Shown here: positions 16,854 to 25,527 of the stretch, one piece after another
How the letters are laid out: every line of letters starts with the position of its first letter
Position numbering within the stretch: position 1 is the first letter of the stretch
NCBI GenBank assembly: GCA_017544005.1
Contig: JAFYEZ010000048.1
Coordinates: 1 to 64,000 of the forward strand
Length of the DNA: 64,000 nt
Reading direction: 5' to 3'
From: Bacteroidales bacterium
GTDB taxonomy: Bacteria; Bacteroidota; Bacteroidia; Bacteroidales; UBA932
Program-made: the position numbers and the translations under genes
Notes under the pieces: generated by a model
Database searches by the model: none
What the model was told of the DNA's origin: nothing
Seen by the model: only the letters and a program-made list of their open reading frames with translations

Positions 16854-19100
16854 ATGTCTCACTACGTATCCCCCGATGTCGAGGTTCAGAACCTTGAACC
16901 GGTTGTTCCGCTGGCCGCTTCCGGCAGCAGCGAAGGCTTCGGCTCCAAGCCGGGCACCTATGATATCCTGAAACCGGGCGGCGGCTTCGGCTTCTGCCTC
17001 GTGGCCCTGCTGGTCACCGGCCTGCTGACCGCCTGCAACCCGGAAAAGACGCCCAGCGGCCTGGGCAGCGGCTTCACCGCCACCGCGGAGGCGCACCAGC
17101 CCCAGACCCGTACCTCCCTCTCCGGAGGCGATGTCCTCTGGCGGGCGGGCGACACGATCGCCGTCTACAAGGCGGACTCCCTGGAGGACGGCATCCGCTC
17201 CGGTCTGAATCCCTTCAGCGACGGCCAGGCGGAGGGCGAATTCGAGATGACCGGCCACGAAGAGTGGCTGGCCTATTCCTGCTACGCCCTCTATCCTGCC
17301 TCGATGGACGGCGGATTCACCGGGAGTAAATGGAACATCAACCTGCCGGCCGTTCAGGAGTGGTGTCCGGGGTCGTTCGGCCCCGCTGCCAGCCCGGCCG
17401 TGGCCTGCAACAACTGCTCGGGGAAACTGGCCTTCAAGAACCTCTGCGGCCTACTTTCGGTGAGCGTCACGGCGGCGGAGGCTATCGCGGAGGTCCGCCT
17501 GACCACGCTTGGCGAAGAGGCGCTCTGGGGCCCCGGCTCCGTGGAGATGCCTTGCGGCACGACGCCCGCCCTGGTGATGGCCGCTCCGGCCGACGAGGCG
17601 CAGAAAACCCTCACGCTCAAGGTGGTGGAGAATCCCGAGGCGGGAGAGAACATCACCGTCGGCGCCCCGATCCCGACCGCCGGCGGCGTAATCTCCGGCT
17701 CGACGCCTACCCCGCGGCAGTTCTACTTCGTGGTGCCCGTCGGAACCCTGGCCCAGGGCTTCCTGGTGACGGTGATTACCGCGGAGCACAAGTTCATGCA
17801 GCAGCATGCGGTGGCCAAAGAATCCAACCAGATTGAACGCTCGGTCTGCACCGGCATGCCCGATCTGGCTTTCGAGGACCAGTCGGAGGTGGAGATCCGC
17901 ACCGACGTGCCCAACAAGGCCTACTACAAGGACTTGCTGATGGATTCCGGAATCGGTCTGAGCGAATACCGCACGATGCCCTGCACGCGCCGCCTGAACC
18001 TCTCCACGGAGACCCTGGTGGCCGCCACCAACAACGCCACCAACCAGAGCGTCCAGAACCGCTACCTGATCGGGGATGCGACCGATGAGAACGGCATTCT
18101 GCTCTACCCGGACGGCGAACCGCGCTACAAGTCGGTCTATGTCAACGGCGGAGTCGCCACCACCCACGGGCGCAGCCTGATGGCGGGCGGCCGGGACCAT
18201 TTCCGCACCTATGTCAACAACGGCGGCTGCTACATGGGCTCCTGCGCGGGCAGCTTCGTGGCCACCATCGGCGTAATCGACACCTATATCGCTCACAACG
18301 GCTACATGGGCCTCTGGCCCGGCCTGGCCGACAACACCTCCACGCCGGTCATCATTACGGATTATATCATTCCGGAGGACAGCCCGCTGCTGCGCTACGA
18401 CTCCTTCGGCGGCGATTTCCGCGTGGACAGCATCAAGCACCACAACGGCCCGTACTTCGAACATTACTACCGGGTTCCGGGCACCGAAGTCCTGGCGCGC
18501 AACGACTGCAAGGTCTATGACAAGTTCCAGGGCCACCCCTCCATCATTTCCTATCATCCTTCCCCCTGGCGGGGCCGCGTCACCCTGCTGGGCGGCCACC
18601 CGGAGCAGTATGAAGACGGCCTGGAGGGCGCCCATCTGATGGATGCCGTGGTCCGCTATACGCTGGGCGATCCGGGCATCGCCAAGGTCAAGGCGGTGCT
18701 TCGCAACGGCGAAAAACGGCAGATGACCCGATCCACCTCGGACGAGGATCCCGCCCACACCAAGATCGGGGACAGGCAGTGCCACCACTTCGTGTTCGCG
18801 CAGCCCGAGGGGGCGAAGAACATCCGCATCCGGCTCGAGTCGCTGGAGGACTTCAACCTGAGCCTGCGGCTGGCCAAAGGGACCTTTGCCTTTGCGGAGG
18901 ATGCCACCAGCCGGGTGGAGAATACCGATCGGGTGAAGGAGCTTTCTTTCAGCACGTTGGAGAAGGGCACCTGGTATATTGGCGTGCAGTGTGAAGACAC
19001 GGTCTCGAACAATTCGAGCCACACCAACGGCATCTCCTACAGCGGCAAGACGGCCGTGCTCAACGGCGCGCCCTACACGATTCAGGTTATCTGGGAATAA
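16854..19100 (+). CDS. Lipoprotein with small-peptide-like N-terminus, BPL_N-type amidotransferase-like and PPC-like domains
   Basis: A 748-aa protein. Residues 1-42 (MSHYVSPDVEVQNLEP, then PLAASG) look like the free small peptides found before other lipoproteins here. A hydrophobic signal with lipobox LLTAC (Cys61) follows in the same frame. Residues of about 80-345 are fimbrillin-like. Residues of about 360-620 resemble BPL_N/class I glutamine amidotransferase-like domains, with a nucleophile elbow GGCYMGSCAGSFVATIG. The last 110 residues look like a prepeptidase C-terminal beta-domain (KNIRIRLESLEDFNLSLRLA, GTWYIGVQCED). Enzymatic function is unproven. The gene at 19119 follows by 18 bases and is probably cotranscribed. 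Confidence 0.72.
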   Translation: MSHYVSPDVEVQNLEPVVPLAASGSSEGFGSKPGTYDILKPGGGFGFCLVALLVTGLLTACNPEKTPSGLGSGFTATAEAHQPQTRTSLSGGDVLWRAGDTIAVYKADSLEDGIRSGLNPFSDGQAEGEFEMTGHEEWLAYSCYALYPASMDGGFTGSKWNINLPAVQEWCPGSFGPAASPAVACNNCSGKLAFKNLCGLLSVSVTAAEAIAEVRLTTLGEEALWGPGSVEMPCGTTPALVMAAPADEAQKTLTLKVVENPEAGENITVGAPIPTAGGVISGSTPTPRQFYFVVPVGTLAQGFLVTVITAEHKFMQQHAVAKESNQIERSVCTGMPDLAFEDQSEVEIRTDVPNKAYYKDLLMDSGIGLSEYRTMPCTRRLNLSTETLVAATNNATNQSVQNRYLIGDATDENGILLYPDGEPRYKSVYVNGGVATTHGRSLMAGGRDHFRTYVNNGGCYMGSCAGSFVATIGVIDTYIAHNGYMGLWPGLADNTSTPVIITDYIIPEDSPLLRYDSFGGDFRVDSIKHHNGPYFEHYYRVPGTEVLARNDCKVYDKFQGHPSIISYHPSPWRGRVTLLGGHPEQYEDGLEGAHLMDAVVRYTLGDPGIAKVKAVLRNGEKRQMTRSTSDEDPAHTKIGDRQCHHFVFAQPEGAKNIRIRLESLEDFNLSLRLAKGTFAFAEDATSRVENTDRVKELSFSTLEKGTWYIGVQCEDTVSNNSSHTNGISYSGKTAVLNGAPYTIQVIWE

Positions 19101-19118
19101 CGGATGGAGGACACGATC

Positions 19119-21920
19119 ATGAAAAAGCTTCTTGCACTTTCCCTTCTGGCTGCAGCGCTGCTGAGCGGCTGCGCAGAAAAGTCGATTGACGGAACCGTCC
19201 GGGCCGCTCTGCTGCACGGCACCATCGAGCCCGCCACCCGCACCACCCTGGTCGCCTCCGGCGAGGGCTATGCGCTCCACTGGGTAGCCGGCGACCGCAT
19301 CAGCGTCAGCAACGGCACCGCCACCGCCCTCTACCAGGCGGCCGAAGGCGGCAGCCCCACGAGCGATTTCACCCCGGTGGCGGAAGCCCTGACGGGGGAA
19401 CATTTTACCGCCGTTTATCCCGCTTCGCTGGCGGACGGCATCCTGCCCGCCCAGCAAACCTATGCTGAGAATGATATCGTGGCCATGCCGATGCTGGCCG
19501 AGAGCGACGCAGACCCCACGCACCTGGTATTCCGCCCCGCCTGCGGGATCCTGCGCATCAACGTCACCACGCCCCTGGAAAACGTGGCGGTGGCCTCCGT
19601 CAGACTGGTGGCCGACCAGCCGCTGAGCGGCACCCTCGTCCTTTCGAACGGCACCCTCGGCGTGACCGAAGGCACCGGAACGACCCTCTCCTGCGGGGAG
19701 GGCGTGGCGGTGGGGGCCTCTCCGACCGCTTTCCACCTCTGGCTGCCGGCGGGCAGCTACACGGGCCTCAAGGTCCGACTGCTCACCGCCGATGGCCGGG
19801 AGTACCTGGCGGCGCTTCCGGATAACCAGCAGGTTACGCTGCTCCGCGGAGAGCTGCGCGAGATGAATCTCGTGGTGGACGCGCTGACCGCGCCGACGGC
19901 GGACCGCCGCGCCCTGCTGATGCCGGGTACCGACGTGAACGAGGCCATGAAACAGCTCTGCACGCCCGGCGCCAAGGCGCAGGATGCCAACTCCTCCATC
20001 CGGAAGATCGTCTTCAAGGTTAACGATCCCACGCGCGGCACCGTGCGGGTCAGCGAAGCTGGCAGCGAGCCCGTCTGGGCCTCCTGGGACGCCGCTACCG
20101 GCACCATCACCCTCTCCACGCTGGCGGATGAGATCTATACCAACGAGATTTCTTCCTACCTCTTCTGCTGGCTCCACGGCCTGGAGGAGATCGAGGGCCT
20201 GCGCCACCTGAACACCTCCGAGACGGTCTATTTCGACCACATGTTTATCGTGCGCGGCGATCAGAATGCGCCGCTGAAGAGCCTGGACCTGAGTAGTTTC
20301 GACACCCGCAAAGCCTTCTCCTTTGCCGCGATGTTCGACTCGCTGGCCAACCTGCAGAGCGTCCGGGTGGAGAGTTTCAATACCGCCAACGCCGGCTCCT
20401 TCGCCAACATGTTCAACGGCTGCAAGTCGCTGACCGACCTGGATGTGAGCGGCTTCAACACGGAGAGCGCCACCACCCTCTCGCGCATGTTCATGCACTG
20501 CGACGCCCTTCCCAGGCTCGACGTGAGCGGGTTCGACACCCGCAACGTCCGCGGTATGGAAGGGGTCTTCCGCTACTGTGGCAAGGTGGAGGAACTCGAC
20601 CTGAAGAACTGGAACACGGAGAACGTCACCAGCCTCTCCTATTTTGTGCAGTACTGCAACGAGCTCCGGAAGCTGGATATGAGCGGAGACGGCTGGAAGA
20701 CGGCCAACGTCACCAGCGCCACCTATCTGATCAATGCCACCAACAAGATCACCGAATGGAAACTGGGCCGCCATTTCCTGCTGGAACAGCTGACCTCGCT
20801 GGCCATCGGATTCTGGCAGGGGGCGGGCTATCTGGCCACGACGGAAGACGCGCCGCTGACGGTCTGGTGCAACCCGGCCTTCGCGCAGAAGAGCCTGCGG
20901 ATGTCTCCCGCCGCGCTGCAGCACACCAACCTCCGCAAGCAGGTCTGGAAGAATATCGAGACGGACGAACCGCTCCGGTTCAACCAGGAGATTGGCTCGC
21001 TGAATGCGGCCGTCTCCGTGATCGGCGTGGAGCCGGAAGCGCAGGTGTATATCGATGTTACGGCGGGCAAAACCCTGCAAGAGGCGGCTGCAGAAGCGGT
21101 TGCCTATACGGGAGCCGGGGAGCCGTGCATCCGCCTGCAGACCGATCTGAGCTGCTCCGACACGCTCGATCTGACCAACGTAGCCGCCAAGAACATCACC
21201 CTCGATTTGAACGGCCACATCCTCTCCACCGGTGTGCAGAACTTCCTCACCACCGAGGGCTCCCTGGTCCTCACCGACTCGCAGGACAAGGTGGGCAAGC
21301 TCACCAGCTCGCAGACCAAGATCCTGAACAAGACGGTGAACCGCGGCAATATCCTGGTGAAGAACTGCGTGATTGAATGTACCAAGACAACCGGCGAGGG
21401 ATCCAACAGCTGGCGCGACGATGTCGTCATCAACCACAACAACACCTCCGCCTCCGTGATGACCTTCGAAGGGGCGCGGATCGTGGCCCGGGGCTACATC
21501 TCCGTGCTGGCCGCCCGCGGCTCCGCCATCACCAACATCATCGATTCGGAATTCACCTCCGGCGCCGATTCGCAGAGCGGATATTACGTCCTGCTGTGCA
21601 GCGGTCCGCTGAACATCACCTCCGGTTCCTTCTGGACCCGCTCCAACGGCACCAGCTCCACGGCGGCCTCCGTACTGCATATGCTGGGCGCGGCGACAGT
21701 CCGGGTCGAGGGCGGCTGGTTCTGGGCCGGCGGAACCCGTACCGTCAGCGGCAACTACAAGGGAATCACCTTCTCCGGCGGCTACCTCGACAAGGCCCCG
21801 ACCAACACTTCATACGTCTCCTATGCAGCCGGAAAGGGTCTCCAGACGCTCGAGCCGGCGGCCATCCACCGCCACGAAACCCTGGGCGAGGACTACAGTT
21901 ACGGGTATCAGGTTAAGTAA
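19119..21920 (+). CDS. Large mosaic surface lipoprotein: fimbrillin-like, BspA repeats, beta-helix
   Basis: A 933-aa lipoprotein. The start at 19119 has GGAGG 8 bases upstream and gives MKKLLALSLLAAALLSGCAE with lipobox Cys18. Residues of about 20-260 resemble the N-terminal domain of the fimbrillin-like proteins nearby. Residues of about 325-560 are BspA/DUF285 repeats (FNTxxxxSFANMFNGCKSLT type). Residues of about 635-920 are a beta-helix like those of the three giant paralogues downstream (TLDLNGHILSTGVQNFLTTE). It ends HRHETLGEDYSYGYQVK, the same tail as those paralogues. It thus combines the two surface-protein types of this window. The stop is 8 bases before the next promoter. Confidence 0.82.
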   Translation: MKKLLALSLLAAALLSGCAEKSIDGTVRAALLHGTIEPATRTTLVASGEGYALHWVAGDRISVSNGTATALYQAAEGGSPTSDFTPVAEALTGEHFTAVYPASLADGILPAQQTYAENDIVAMPMLAESDADPTHLVFRPACGILRINVTTPLENVAVASVRLVADQPLSGTLVLSNGTLGVTEGTGTTLSCGEGVAVGASPTAFHLWLPAGSYTGLKVRLLTADGREYLAALPDNQQVTLLRGELREMNLVVDALTAPTADRRALLMPGTDVNEAMKQLCTPGAKAQDANSSIRKIVFKVNDPTRGTVRVSEAGSEPVWASWDAATGTITLSTLADEIYTNEISSYLFCWLHGLEEIEGLRHLNTSETVYFDHMFIVRGDQNAPLKSLDLSSFDTRKAFSFAAMFDSLANLQSVRVESFNTANAGSFANMFNGCKSLTDLDVSGFNTESATTLSRMFMHCDALPRLDVSGFDTRNVRGMEGVFRYCGKVEELDLKNWNTENVTSLSYFVQYCNELRKLDMSGDGWKTANVTSATYLINATNKITEWKLGRHFLLEQLTSLAIGFWQGAGYLATTEDAPLTVWCNPAFAQKSLRMSPAALQHTNLRKQVWKNIETDEPLRFNQEIGSLNAAVSVIGVEPEAQVYIDVTAGKTLQEAAAEAVAYTGAGEPCIRLQTDLSCSDTLDLTNVAAKNITLDLNGHILSTGVQNFLTTEGSLVLTDSQDKVGKLTSSQTKILNKTVNRGNILVKNCVIECTKTTGEGSNSWRDDVVINHNNTSASVMTFEGARIVARGYISVLAARGSAITNIIDSEFTSGADSQSGYYVLLCSGPLNITSGSFWTRSNGTSSTAASVLHMLGAATVRVEGGWFWAGGTRTVSGNYKGITFSGGYLDKAPTNTSYVSYAAGKGLQTLEPAAIHRHETLGEDYSYGYQVK

Positions 21921-21927
21921 AAATCGC

Positions 21928-21935
21928 TACATTTG
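21928..21935 (+). promoter_or_regulatory. Promoter -7 box before the second peptide gene
   Basis: TACATTTG (TAnnTTTG) right after the stop of the previous gene and about 40 bases before the peptide ATG at 21976. Confidence 0.55.
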
Positions 21936-21975
21936 TAGGAAATATGTCGACACTATTACTAACCAATAACTGCTT

Positions 21976-22107
21976 ATGAAAACTAAAAATCCTGTCTATC
22001 AAGCTCCTGAGATGGAACTTTTGATGACCGAGAACGAAGCGCCGCTCTGTGCCAGCGCACAGCCGACCGATCCGTTCACGGGACATCTCATCGGTGACGA
22101 ATTTTAG
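21976..22107 (+). CDS. Small peptide of the YxAPExE family, 43 aa
   Basis: A 43-codon frame that starts MKTKNPVYQAPEMELLMTEN, continues with PLCASA and DPFTG, and ends GDEF. The sisters at 25370 and 28810 have exactly the same length and differ at about 15 positions. These differences spare the YxAPExE, PLC(A/S)SA, DPFTG and G(D/N)E motifs, which argues for selection on the protein. There is no signal peptide. The lipoprotein gene at 22134 starts 26 bases after the stop, probably on the same mRNA. Function is unknown; a secreted or modified peptide, a chaperone or an assembly partner are all possible. Confidence 0.8.
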   Translation: MKTKNPVYQAPEMELLMTENEAPLCASAQPTDPFTGHLIGDEF

Positions 22108-22133
22108 TGAAACCATTTAAAAGAACAGACAAG

Positions 22134-25100
22134 ATGAAAAAGATGACCAAACTCTTTTCGATTCTGGCGCTGCTGCTTTGCGTGGTTTCCTGCCAGATTT
22201 CCAACGTCGATAACGGTGTCTTGACCGACAACGGCCTCAAGGTAACGGCTGTCATCGACAATTCCGACGCAACGCGTCTCAACTATGATGTGGACAACAC
22301 GGCCTACACCATCACCCCGACCTGGAAAGTCGGCGACCAGATCATCGGTATGGACGACAAGGACCAGGCTTTCACCTTTACGGTGGAATCGGTCAGCGAA
22401 GGCGTCGCTACGCTGAATCCGGGCACCTATACCGGGGAGCAGGCTCACGAGCTGTTCGCTTTCTATGCGCCCGGCGTGACCCAGGCCGATTTCGGTACAC
22501 TCAGCCTGAATGTTCCGCTGAATCCCCAGACGGGTGTGCTTGACGACGAGATTCCGGTGGTTCTCTCGGCCAAGGCAACGATCAACAACGGTGTGATCAG
22601 CCTGAGCTTCACCAAGCAGACGGCTGTGCTCGGCCTCAAGAAGTTCAAACTCCCCGTGGCAGAGGCAACGACCATCACTTCGATGTCGCTCAAAGGTGTC
22701 GCTACCGCCCTCGCATTCACCTGGGATCACGAAGGTCTGCACGTCACTTCGGATATCGCTGGCGGAGATGAGATCAACCTCAAAGGCAACTGGCAGACCA
22801 ACGCTTCGGGCGTTTGCGAAACGCCGGTTTACTTTGCCGTCGCTCCTCAGAAGAACGCTCAGATCTCCCTGATGATGAGCACCGGAAGCCAGCAGTACTT
22901 CAATGTCAACACCATCTCCAAACTCAATATCGAGGCCGGCTACTACTACCACATGACCAAGGAATTCGGCGGTCCTGTCGTTACGGTCAACGGGATTGGC
23001 TACGGCTCGCTGGAAGAGGCGTTTGATGCTGCCAGCAAGATCAACGAATCGGTCAACATCGTCCTGCTGAAGGATGTCGCTCCGGTCGGTCTCGTGAACC
23101 TCTACAACCCGGACAACACAGGCGGCTACACCCTCGACCTGAACGGTAAGACCATTACGACCACGGCCAACAGCGTCATCAACGTCAAGGAGTGCGACCT
23201 GCTTCTGACCGATACCTCCACCGACGATCCCGCCGAGTGGGGTACCCTCACCACCGTTTCCGCCAACACGGGTTCTTATGTGCTGACCATCAATGGCAAT
23301 TCCAACTTTGAGATGGCCAAAGGTAACATCATCGCGCCTTCATACCGCAGCCTCTACCTGACGTCGGGTGCTACCGCCAACCTCCACGGCGGTAAGATCG
23401 AATCCCCGGCCGGCGTCGCTGTCGGTATCGGCTCCTCCGGCGGTACGCTGAATGTTTCCGGCAATATCCGGATCATCGGTAACGGCAACGTCGTTTACCT
23501 CTGGGGCGGCGAGGCAACCTTCACGGGCGGCTACATCTCCAACGCAAAGGCTTCCGCTCCGATTTATGTGGCCGGCACCAGTGTCGCTACCTTCCAGGAC
23601 GGCTACATCAAGACGACCAACCTCAACACGGTGGCTTCCACCGGTGAGGGTACGGCTTATGTGACGGGCGGCTGCCACAGCTGCGCAGTCCGTGACGTCT
23701 ATGCTAAGGATGCCACCCAGCAGTACGTGAACATCCTGAACCCGGATGATGCTACGGCAGAAGAGTATCCGTACAAGGTGGTTCCCATGGCGTCGAACCC
23801 GACGGTCGCTACCACGACCAGCGGCACCAACGTCTGGAATCACGGTGAGCTTGAAAGTGCCCTCAAGCAGTCCGATATCCGTTCCAAGAACACGGCTGAG
23901 ACGACGCTGAAACTCCAGGCCGACATCACCTCCACCACCACGATCGAATACGCTGAAGCGCACAAGTATCTGATCAATTTGGACCTGAACGGCCATACGA
24001 TCACGTCGAGCGCACTGCCCGCTATTCAGTTCCAGTGCCCGGCAACGATTACGGATACCAAGGGTGAGGGTGAAGTCATCACCACCGGCGCTATCGCTGT
24101 CCGTTCCACGGCCAACCTGACCATCAACGGCGGTTCCTTCGTCGCAGCTAAGAATGAGGGCTCGACGACGATTGTCGCTACCGATACCTGCCACCTGGTG
24201 ATCAACAACGGTTATTTCTACGGCAACGACTCCTACGACGTACGCAGAAGCAGCGAGAATGCTTCCATCACGATCAGCGGTGGCCGCTTCCGCAAAGCCC
24301 TCGATGCCGCAACGATTGCCGAAGGTTGCCAGGCTACGGCTGAGGAACTCGTTTACAAAGGCCGCACGTACGACTACAAGGTGGCTGCCGCAGCTGTTGT
24401 CGCCATTGTGAACGGTACGGGTTACGCAACCCTCGAAAGCGCAGTGGCTGCAGCCAATTCGGTTTCTGAAGGCCGTGCCCTGATCATTCTCCAGGAAGAC
24501 ATCGAAAATGCCAAGCCGGTGACGCTCAGCAACGCAAACTGCCCGATGGCTCTCGACCTGAACGGACATACGATCTCCTCTACGGACTCCGTCCTGATTA
24601 CGGTGTCAAATGCCGAGGTGAACTTCACCGACAGCGGTCGTCCCCGGGGCAAGATTACCACGACCTTGCAGAAAGCCCTGCTGATCAAGGCGGGCGGTGA
24701 GGTATCGATTGCCAACTGCACCATCGAGAGCACCAAGGAGGAAGGTTCCAGCTTCAGCGAGCCGTGTGTCTATGTCAACGGTAGCGGCGCTTCGCTGATG
24801 ATCAACAACGGTACCCAGATCAAAACCACCAAGAAGCTGACGGCTATCCGCGGCTATACCGGCACGGTTACTGTCAACGGCGGTGAGATCTCCTCGGGTC
24901 TCGAGAGCGAAGGCTGGTATTGCCTCGTCCTGGCCAACACTGCGACGGCCGTGATCAACGGCGGTAGCTTCTACACGACCGGTACCGGCAATGCAAGTAC
25001 CTGCCACATCGCCGCTTCCGGCGCAAGCGTGACCGTGAACGACGGTTACTTCTACAGCACCGGCCGTTGCGCAAGTGCCGGTAATTCCTCCTATGGTAAC

Positions 25101-25253
25101 AAGATGGTGCTCAAGGGCGGTTACTTTACCGGTGTCAAGAGCGCTTCCGTTGCCATTGAAGAAGGCAAGGAATGGGTTGAACTCAACCCGAAGGCAACCC
25201 ATGTCCACGAGACCACGGGTGCAACCCTCGAATACGCATATCAGGTGAAATAA
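22134..25253 (+). CDS. Giant fimbrillin-like/beta-helix lipoprotein, paralogue 1
   Basis: A 1039-aa lipoprotein; the start at 22134 gives a clean SPII signal (MKKMTKLFSILALLLCVVSC, Cys20). Residues of about 20-275 form a fimbrillin-like domain (NTAYTITPTWKVGDQIIGMD) ending at YYYHMTKEF. Three beta-helix units begin near residues 280, 560 and 762; each opens with a Y(G/A)(S/T)LE(E/S)A-type turn and contains a LDLNGxTI repeat. The C-terminus is HVHETTGATLEYAYQVK. The paralogues at 25528 and 28966 keep the same domain boundaries. It probably acts as a surface adhesin or glycan-binding protein; ligand unknown. It follows a 43-aa peptide gene and ends in a strong terminator. Confidence 0.85.
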   Translation: MKKMTKLFSILALLLCVVSCQISNVDNGVLTDNGLKVTAVIDNSDATRLNYDVDNTAYTITPTWKVGDQIIGMDDKDQAFTFTVESVSEGVATLNPGTYTGEQAHELFAFYAPGVTQADFGTLSLNVPLNPQTGVLDDEIPVVLSAKATINNGVISLSFTKQTAVLGLKKFKLPVAEATTITSMSLKGVATALAFTWDHEGLHVTSDIAGGDEINLKGNWQTNASGVCETPVYFAVAPQKNAQISLMMSTGSQQYFNVNTISKLNIEAGYYYHMTKEFGGPVVTVNGIGYGSLEEAFDAASKINESVNIVLLKDVAPVGLVNLYNPDNTGGYTLDLNGKTITTTANSVINVKECDLLLTDTSTDDPAEWGTLTTVSANTGSYVLTINGNSNFEMAKGNIIAPSYRSLYLTSGATANLHGGKIESPAGVAVGIGSSGGTLNVSGNIRIIGNGNVVYLWGGEATFTGGYISNAKASAPIYVAGTSVATFQDGYIKTTNLNTVASTGEGTAYVTGGCHSCAVRDVYAKDATQQYVNILNPDDATAEEYPYKVVPMASNPTVATTTSGTNVWNHGELESALKQSDIRSKNTAETTLKLQADITSTTTIEYAEAHKYLINLDLNGHTITSSALPAIQFQCPATITDTKGEGEVITTGAIAVRSTANLTINGGSFVAAKNEGSTTIVATDTCHLVINNGYFYGNDSYDVRRSSENASITISGGRFRKALDAATIAEGCQATAEELVYKGRTYDYKVAAAAVVAIVNGTGYATLESAVAAANSVSEGRALIILQEDIENAKPVTLSNANCPMALDLNGHTISSTDSVLITVSNAEVNFTDSGRPRGKITTTLQKALLIKAGGEVSIANCTIESTKEEGSSFSEPCVYVNGSGASLMINNGTQIKTTKKLTAIRGYTGTVTVNGGEISSGLESEGWYCLVLANTATAVINGGSFYTTGTGNASTCHIAASGASVTVNDGYFYSTGRCASAGNSSYGNKMVLKGGYFTGVKSASVAIEEGKEWVELNPKATHVHETTGATLEYAYQVK

Positions 25254-25276
25254 TCCCGGTATCGTTTTCTGACGAA

Positions 25277-25306
25277 CCGGCCCTGCTTCGGCGGGGCCGG
25301 TTTTTT
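25277..25306 (+). terminator. Terminator of paralogue 1
   Basis: Stem CCGGCCC/GGGCCGG (25277-25283 and 25294-25300), then six T. The whole stretch from the stop codon through the T run is identical to the one after paralogue 2 (28690-28745). Confidence 0.9.
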
Positions 25307-25324
25307 ATTTGTACAATAATTTGT

Positions 25325-25332
25325 TAAATTTG
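25325..25332 (+). promoter_or_regulatory. Promoter -7 box before the third peptide gene
   Basis: TAAATTTG (TAnnTTTG) about 38 bases before the peptide ATG, directly after the terminator of the previous unit. Confidence 0.6.
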
Positions 25333-25369
25333 CGGAAACGCAGGAAATTAATCATTTACACCCACAGTT

Positions 25370-25501
25370 ATGAAAACCGAAAAACTTGTTTATCAGGCCC
25401 CGGAAACGGAGCTTTTGATGACACAAAACGGACTGCCGCTTTGTTCGAGCGCCAATCAAGTGGACCCCTTCACGGGGGAACCGCTCGGCGATGAATTCTA
25501 A
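25370..25501 (+). CDS. Small peptide of the YxAPExE family, 43 aa
   Basis: A 43-codon frame, MKTEKLVYQAPETELLMTQN, then PLCSSA, DPFTG and GDEF at the end. It is collinear with the peptides at 21976 and 28810 without gaps. It has its own promoter and is followed after 26 bases by the giant lipoprotein gene at 25528. The single cysteine lies in the same place in all three. No export signal is seen. Confidence 0.8.
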   Translation: MKTEKLVYQAPETELLMTQNGLPLCSSANQVDPFTGEPLGDEF

Positions 25502-25527
25502 CGTTAACCACTAAAAACACAACCAAG

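Noticed and set aside
17451..21680. A 1409-codon open frame antisense to the two lipoprotein genes
   Set aside because: Low-complexity composition rich in G, A, R and V without domains. It lies opposite well-supported lipoprotein genes with signals and promoters, and arises from the GC-rich third positions of those genes.
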